This document shows positions 7,539 to 8,134 of a stretch of DNA of 8,134 bases, one piece after another (the stretch's first letter is position 1; the number at the start of each line of letters is the position of its first letter). Source of the DNA: Opitutaceae bacterium (GTDB lineage: Bacteria > Verrucomicrobiota > Verrucomicrobiia > Opitutales > Opitutaceae). The stretch lies in assembly GCA_020847775.1 (NCBI GenBank), contig JADLBI010000180.1, forward strand, positions 1 to 8,134, given 5' to 3'. A program made the translations under genes and the position numbers. The notes under the pieces were generated by a model. The model saw nothing but the letters and a program-made list of their open reading frames with translations, made no database searches and had not been told where the DNA came from.

Positions 7539-8134
7539 GTGCCGCCCTCACCGATAGATTCTCCGCCGGAAATCACCGTGGTTATCCCCTGCCTCAACGA
7601 GGCCCTGACCATCGAGGGATGCGTGCGCGAAGCGCTCGGCGCGATGGCCGCGCACGGCATCACCGGCGAAGTGCTCGTCGCCGACAACGGCTCGACCGAT
7701 GAGTCGCCAGCGCTCGCCACCGCGGCGGGCGCGCGCGTCGTGCCCATCGTCGCCAAAGGCTACGGCAACGCCCTGCGCGGCGGCATCGCCGCGGCGCGTG
7801 GCCGCTACATCCTCATGGGCGACGCCGATGGTAGCTACAATTTCGCCCACCTGCCCCGCTTCGTCGAACGGTTGCGCGCCGGGGCCGACCTCGTCATGGG
7901 CAACCGCTTTCTCGGTGGCATCGAGCCCGGTGCCATGCCCTGGAAAAATCGACACCTCGGCAACCCGCTGCTTTCCTTTATCGGTCGGCTGTTTTTCAAT
8001 ACCCCCATCGGTGATTTTCATTGCGGCCTGCGCGCGTTCTCCGCCGCCGCCTACCGCAAAATGGACCTGCGCACCACCGGCATGGAGCTCGCCTCCGAGA
8101 TGGTCATCAAATCCGTGCTCTTCGGCTTGCGCGT
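7539..8134 (+). CDS. Family 2 glycosyltransferase, polyprenyl-phosphate sugar synthase type (3' partial)
   Basis: The 198 full codons visible form the GT-A catalytic domain of a GT2 enzyme: VVIPCLNE at 14-21 (nucleotide-binding first strand), DNGSTDES at 49-56, KGYGNALRGG at 73-82, the metal-binding DAD at 95-97 in GDADGSY, GNRF at 121-124, GDFHCGLRAF at 158-167 and GMELASEM at 181-188. These match the DPM1/dolichyl-phosphate-glucose synthase-like branch, which moves a sugar from a nucleotide donor to a polyprenyl phosphate on the cytoplasmic face. Relatives often carry C-terminal membrane helices; here that part lies beyond the window. GTG at 7539 is chosen because it is the first usual start after the previous stop, and the next one (GTG 7578) would cut into the first beta strand. 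No clear ribosome-binding site precedes it. Its place after GT-C-like genes fits supply of lipid-linked sugar for them (inference). Sugar specificity cannot be read from the sequence. Confidence 0.92.
   Translation, partial: MPPSPIDSPPEITVVIPCLNEALTIEGCVREALGAMAAHGITGEVLVADNGSTDESPALATAAGARVVPIVAKGYGNALRGGIAAARGRYILMGDADGSYNFAHLPRFVERLRAGADLVMGNRFLGGIEPGAMPWKNRHLGNPLLSFIGRLFFNTPIGDFHCGLRAFSAAAYRKMDLRTTGMELASEMVIKSVLFGLR

Overview
The window is a high-GC bacterial segment with dense coding on the + strand only. It reads as part of one operon for cell-envelope glycan assembly. High GC, very tight gene packing, weak or absent Shine-Dalgarno sites and the style of these membrane proteins suggest Verrucomicrobiota (Opitutaceae-like). 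That placement is an inference from protein character, not from a marker gene.

Layout: (1) 1-1264 is the 3' part of a gene that starts before the window. (2) 1261-3636 is a complete 791-aa gene. Its N-terminal half is a polytopic GT-C-like membrane module and its C-terminal half is a soluble region paralogous to gene 1. (3) 3636-7481 is a very large 1281-aa membrane protein that looks like two GT-C-type modules fused head to tail, with a C-terminal extracytoplasmic beta-rich domain. (4) 7539-8134 is the 5' part of a family-2 glycosyltransferase of the polyprenyl/dolichyl-phosphate sugar synthase type, cut by the window end. Genes 1/2 overlap by ATGA and genes 2/3 by TAATG. A 57-bp gap separates genes 3 and 4. 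No RNA gene, insertion sequence, CRISPR array, promoter or terminator is visible.

How they may work together (inference): the GT2 enzyme would charge a polyprenyl-phosphate carrier with a sugar on the cytoplasmic face. The GT-C-like integral membrane proteins would use lipid-linked sugars on the outer face to modify a surface glycan, lipid or protein. The soluble C-terminal domains of genes 1 and 2 end in what looks like a jelly-roll carbohydrate-binding fold and could hold the acceptor.

The most notable points are the gene 1/gene 2 tandem paralogy, which keeps the same residue register over 378 codons, and the apparent gene fusion inside gene 3, where a plausible old start codon (an ATGA) is still present at the seam. 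None of the three large proteins has a function I can name precisely.
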